From Pseudomonadota bacterium (GTDB lineage: Bacteria > Pseudomonadota > Alphaproteobacteria > Micropepsales > Micropepsaceae), in contig JAKBAU010000080.1 of the NCBI GenBank assembly GCA_021808875.1, forward strand, positions 1 through 12,187: a stretch of 12,187 nt of DNA, written 5' to 3'. Positions 7,808 through 12,187 of the stretch are shown in pieces (position 1 is the stretch's first letter; every line of letters starts with the position of its first letter). Below the pieces are notes generated by a model. It did no database searches. It saw only the letters and a list, made by a program, of their open reading frames with translations, and was not told the DNA's origin. The position numbers and the translations under genes were made by a program.

Positions 7808-9535
7808 TCAGGTCAGGCGGAACTTGCGTTCGGCGTAATTATAGAGTGGGCGCCACAGCACCCGGTTGACGATGACGACGAAGCCGCTCATCACCAAGGT
7901 ACCAAGCACGATACGGTGAAAATCGCCGTCATTGCTGGCCTGCATGATGTAGGCGCCGAGCCCGTGCGCTTCCACGGTGCGGCTGCCCCAGCTCGCCAGC
8001 TCGGCGACCACGGCGGCATTCCATGAGCCACCCGAGGCGGTGATGGCACCGGTCACGAAATAGGGAAAAACGGCCGGCAGCGCCACCTTGCGCCACCACA
8101 GCCAGCCTTCGACATGCAGATTCTGGCCGGCGTCGCGAAGTTCACGCGGCAGCGCCGAGGCGCCCGCAATCACATTGAAGAGGATATACCACTGGGTGCC
8201 CAGGATCATCAGAGGCGAGAGCCAGATGTCAGGGTTGAGCCGAAAAGTGACGATCAGGTAAACCGCAATCGGGAAGAACAGGTTCGAAGGAAAGGCAGCC
8301 AGGAACTGGGCCACGGGCTGCACTATTCTGGTCAGCCGCGGGCGCAGACCGACATAGATGCCGATCGGGGTCCAGATCACACTGGCCAGGGCGATCAGGA
8401 CAAAGACCCTAAGCGCCGTGAGCAGACCCAGAAACACGGCCTCGCCCACATCGGCCAGGCTGAGGCTTTGGGCGATGAAGCGGGTGGCCTGCCACAGCGC
8501 GAACGCTAAGCAAATGCCGAGCGCGCCATAGATGAGAATCTGTCCGCCTCGGCCAGGCTCGCCGCGGTTTTTGCCCGTGGCTGAGAGCAGCTTGGGCGGA
8601 CGGATGCGATAGGTGCGGTGCATCGCGGCGCCAAGGGGAGCAGTCAGCCGATCCAGGAGACGCGAGCGGCGATAGACCATGAGAGCCCAGGATTCGGGAG
8701 CGTCGGCGCTCGGCTCGATGTCGATCTTGAAACGGTCGGCCCAGCTGACCAGTGGACGAAAAAGCAGCTGGTCATATATCAGGATCACGATCGCCATGGC
8801 CGCAATGGCCCAGCCGATGGCAGGTAGATCGCGCTGGCTGATGGCCAGGGCGATATAGGAACCGATGCCGGGTACCGCGATATTGATATGGCCGACGCTG
8901 ATGGCCTCGGCCACGGTGATGAAGAACCATGCGCCAGACATGGACATCATCATGTTCCAGATCAGGGCCGGCATGGCGAAGGGTACCTCGATCCGCCAGA
9001 ACCGGCCCCAGCCGGTCAGCCCGAACATGCGGCCGGCTTCCATCAGCTCGTCAGGAACGGTGCGCAGGGACTGGTAGAAGCTGAACGCCATGTTCCACGC
9101 CTGGCTGGTGAAGATGGCAAAGATGACGACAAACTCGGCGCCAAGCTCCATCCCTGGAGCGAGGGAGAGGAAGAACAGCGTCGTCACCGAAATGAAGCTG
9201 AGGATGGGCACCGACTGCAGGATGTCGAGCAGCGGAACGAGGAACGCCCCGGCGCGCGCCGACTTGGCCGCAAGTGTGGCGTAAGTAAATGTAAAGACTA
9301 GTGAAACGCCGAGCGCGATGAGCATGCGCAGGGCCGTCAGCAGGGCGTAATAGGGCAGGGCCAAGGGGGCGAGGCTCAACGGCTCGGCCTGGAGCCTGGA
9401 AAGCGGCAGGACGACGGTGCGGCTGGCATCGGCGAGAGCGACGAGGAAGCCGATGACGAGGACAGCCGCCACCACATCCCATTTGTCCGGCACGAAACGC
9501 CGGGTTTCGATGGAGACGGGCGGCAGTATCTTCAT
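7808..9535 (-). CDS. ABC transporter permease with two fused membrane domains
   Basis: A 575-residue inner-membrane protein contains two complete binding-protein-dependent permease domains in one chain, as in the duplicated permease of anion-type importers (COG4986-like). Domain 1 spans about 20-265, with its EAA loop at 162-185 (DELMEAGRMFGLTGWGRFW). Domain 2 spans about 330-570, with its EAA loop at 462-487 (PRELRDAGQNLHVEGWLWW). Both halves end alike (FRPLVSWADRFK at 259-270, LWRPLYNYAERKF at 560-572), visible evidence of internal duplication. A charged cytoplasmic linker (about 270-330) joins them. I chose ATG 9535 because the recognisable protein begins with MKILPPVSIETRRF and a hydrophobic helix follows at 20-36. 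The frame is open to 9703, but that 56-residue extension is low in complexity and unlikely to be real. No clear Shine-Dalgarno is seen. With the adjacent ATPase it would supply both membrane halves of an importer. Confidence 0.88.
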   Translation of the reverse strand: MKILPPVSIETRRFVPDKWDVVAAVLVIGFLVALADASRTVVLPLSRLQAEPLSLAPLALPYYALLTALRMLIALGVSLVFTFTYATLAAKSARAGAFLVPLLDILQSVPILSFISVTTLFFLSLAPGMELGAEFVVIFAIFTSQAWNMAFSFYQSLRTVPDELMEAGRMFGLTGWGRFWRIEVPFAMPALIWNMMMSMSGAWFFITVAEAISVGHINIAVPGIGSYIALAISQRDLPAIGWAIAAMAIVILIYDQLLFRPLVSWADRFKIDIEPSADAPESWALMVYRRSRLLDRLTAPLGAAMHRTYRIRPPKLLSATGKNRGEPGRGGQILIYGALGICLAFALWQATRFIAQSLSLADVGEAVFLGLLTALRVFVLIALASVIWTPIGIYVGLRPRLTRIVQPVAQFLAAFPSNLFFPIAVYLIVTFRLNPDIWLSPLMILGTQWYILFNVIAGASALPRELRDAGQNLHVEGWLWWRKVALPAVFPYFVTGAITASGGSWNAAVVAELASWGSRTVEAHGLGAYIMQASNDGDFHRIVLGTLVMSGFVVIVNRVLWRPLYNYAERKFRLT

Positions 9536-9905
9536 GCCCAGCGACTTTCGATGCGTTGGGGTGGCAGACGGGGGCTGGTTGGTCGGGAGGCCGTTACACT
9601 TGGGCGCGGCCGGGCGCAAATAACCACGGCTGGGCGCCGCGGCCAAGTGCTTTTTGCTGCTTGCGGGCGGGAAAGCGCAGGGCCGCGCGAGGGCCGAAAT
9701 CACCGCTATTCAAAGGAGGAATCGCGCGTCCCGCTATTGCCAGTGTGACAGGCTTTGCCCTAAATGCTGATTACGAACTCGTGGCTTATCCGCGTTGGTG
9801 GCCACGAGGCATTCGTTAAGTTTCTTCGAATAGTTTTCGGGGAACGGATGTGAGATCGTGTGGGCACGTATGTGTCGGCGCGACGGGCGAAACGGATCCG
9901 AATTC
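9536..9905. other. Divergent intergenic region between the ABC operon and the leuA leader
   Basis: These 370 bases separate the minus-strand permease start from the plus-strand leuA leader ORF. I see no convincing gene; the frames open here on both strands have no homology I recognise and no proper ribosome-binding site. An AAGGAGG box at about 9714-9720 on the plus strand is not followed by a start codon at a useful distance. No strong consensus promoter for either direction could be picked by eye. The only notable structure is the dyad at 9773-9816. Confidence 0.5.
9773..9816. repeat. Large interrupted dyad upstream of the leuA leader
   Basis: ACGAACTCGTGGC (9773-9785) faces GCCACGAG (9801-9808) and, after a three-base bulge, TTCGT (9812-9816): 13 complementary pairs around a 15-base loop. 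Within it, GTGGCCAC (9798-9805) is itself a perfect palindrome. No T-tract follows on either strand. Its position between two divergent units and about 90 bases before the leuA leader ORF suits an operator or regulator-binding site, but this is inference. Confidence 0.45.
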
Positions 9906-10040
9906 ATGACTATGCGCGCAACCACAAGGATGACCACGGCCACGGACGGCCTGTGCCTTGCGCTGCGCAAGTCATCCCAGCTCCGTCCTTCTAACGGCTC
10001 GCCGCAGGTCTCTAGCCTTCTTCTCCTTATCAGCCCCTGA
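9906..10040 (+). CDS. leuA leader peptide with Leu-Leu-Leu-Leu-Ile codon run
   Basis: The short frame ends SSLLLLISP-stop; the control run is CTT CTT CTC CTT (10017-10028) followed by ATC. The stop TGA is at 10038-10040, 92 bases before leuA. Four tandem leucine codons directly ahead of the leucine-biosynthesis gene are the hallmark of a leucine-sensing leader. The start is uncertain: ATG 9906 gives 44 residues, ATG 9912 or 9930 (36 residues) are alternatives, and none has a strong Shine-Dalgarno. Three of the four Leu codons are CTT, which looks uncommon in the neighbouring genes. The leucine codons are also base-paired in the predicted RNA structure (see 9985-10124). Confidence is high for the control codons and moderate for the exact start. 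Confidence 0.72.
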   Translation: MTMRATTRMTTATDGLCLALRKSSQLRPSNGSPQVSSLLLLISP

Positions 10041-10124
10041 GTTCCGTCAGGCCGCACACCGTGGCTGGGCGCTCAGGGGACCGATGGAGAAGAAGCAGTA
10101 GACCGCAACGGCTGATGGAAGGAC
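9985..10124 (+). promoter_or_regulatory. leuA leader RNA: long hairpin that pairs with the leuA Shine-Dalgarno
   Basis: Five nested helices can form one long imperfect hairpin. GTCCTTCTA 9985-9993 pairs with TGGAAGGAC 10116-10124 (nine pairs, one G-U), GCCG 10001-10004 with CGGC 10109-10112, GGTCT 10007-10011 with AGACC 10100-10104, CTTCTTCTCC 10017-10026 with GGAGAAGAAG 10086-10095 (ten perfect), and CCCCTGAG 10034-10041 with CTCAGGGG 10072-10079 (eight perfect). The Leu codons form the 5' arm of the ten-pair helix, and the leuA Shine-Dalgarno (GGAAGGA, 10117-10123) is in the basal helix. No T-tract exists between the leader stop and leuA, so this may control translation rather than termination. 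It was read by eye and no energies were computed. Confidence 0.6.
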
Positions 10125-10132
10125 AGATTGTC

Positions 10133-12187
<2,055 letters not shown>

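Noticed and set aside
6597..7838. Plus-strand open frame (413 codons) opposite the ABC ATPase.
   Set aside because: The minus strand carries every ATPase motif; the plus-strand frame has no recognisable domain.
9536..9703. 56-residue N-terminal extension of the fused permease.
   Set aside because: Low-complexity Pro/Ala/Arg stretch with no membrane segment; the recognisable permease begins at 9535.
9894..9905. Adjacent BamHI and EcoRI recognition sites (GGATCC then GAATTC) just before the leader ATG, looking like a cloning junction.
   Set aside because: Surrounding sequence is continuous natural leader DNA with structure linking it to leuA; two six-base sites side by side can occur by chance, and no vector sequence is seen.
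9734..10057. Minus-strand 107-codon frame across the leuA leader region.
   Set aside because: Arg- and Ser-rich, without motif or Shine-Dalgarno, and opposite the leader RNA whose structure explains the sequence.

Overview
The window is about 12.2 kb of GC-rich chromosomal DNA from an alphaproteobacterium, most likely from Hyphomicrobiales or a neighbouring order. This placement is an inference. It rests on the style of the proteins (IlvB, MreB and LeuA read like the alphaproteobacterial versions), on divergent serB/miaA beside ilvBN, on leuA next to mreB, and on an alphaproteobacterial-type promoter before ilvB. There are no insertion sequences, prophage genes, CRISPR arrays, tRNAs or rRNAs. 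Most of it is a housekeeping branched-chain amino-acid (BCAA) region with one transporter operon in the middle.

Layout. 1-321 (-): 5' part of serB (phosphoserine phosphatase), cut by the window edge. 518-1441 (+): miaA (tRNA dimethylallyltransferase), divergent from serB. 1448-1605 (+): a compact control region with a promoter, a 15-codon leader peptide carrying a Val-Leu-Ile codon run, competing stems and an intrinsic terminator. 1650-5126 (+): ilvB, ilvN and ilvC. 5244-6449 (+): purT. 6480-9535 (-): a two-gene ABC importer operon (duplicated fused permease, then an ATPase with an extra C-terminal domain) that converges on purT. 9536-9905: a mostly non-coding divergent region with a large dyad. 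9906-10132 (+): a second leader ORF ending in Leu-Leu-Leu-Leu-Ile codons, inside a long imperfect hairpin whose base covers the leuA ribosome-binding site. 10133-11707 (+): leuA. 11767-end (+): 5' part of mreB, cut by the window edge.

How the genes work together. IlvB and IlvN form acetohydroxyacid synthase, and IlvC performs the next step shared by the valine, isoleucine and leucine routes. LeuA takes 2-ketoisovalerate into leucine synthesis. Both BCAA units appear to sense charged tRNA by ribosome stalling in a leader peptide, apparently with different outputs. The ilv leader ends in a textbook terminator (transcription attenuation). The leu leader has no terminator that I can find and instead appears able to hide the leuA Shine-Dalgarno sequence. 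These two paired leaders are the most interesting content here. The ABC importer has no substrate-binding protein beside it, so its substrate cannot be named from the sequence.
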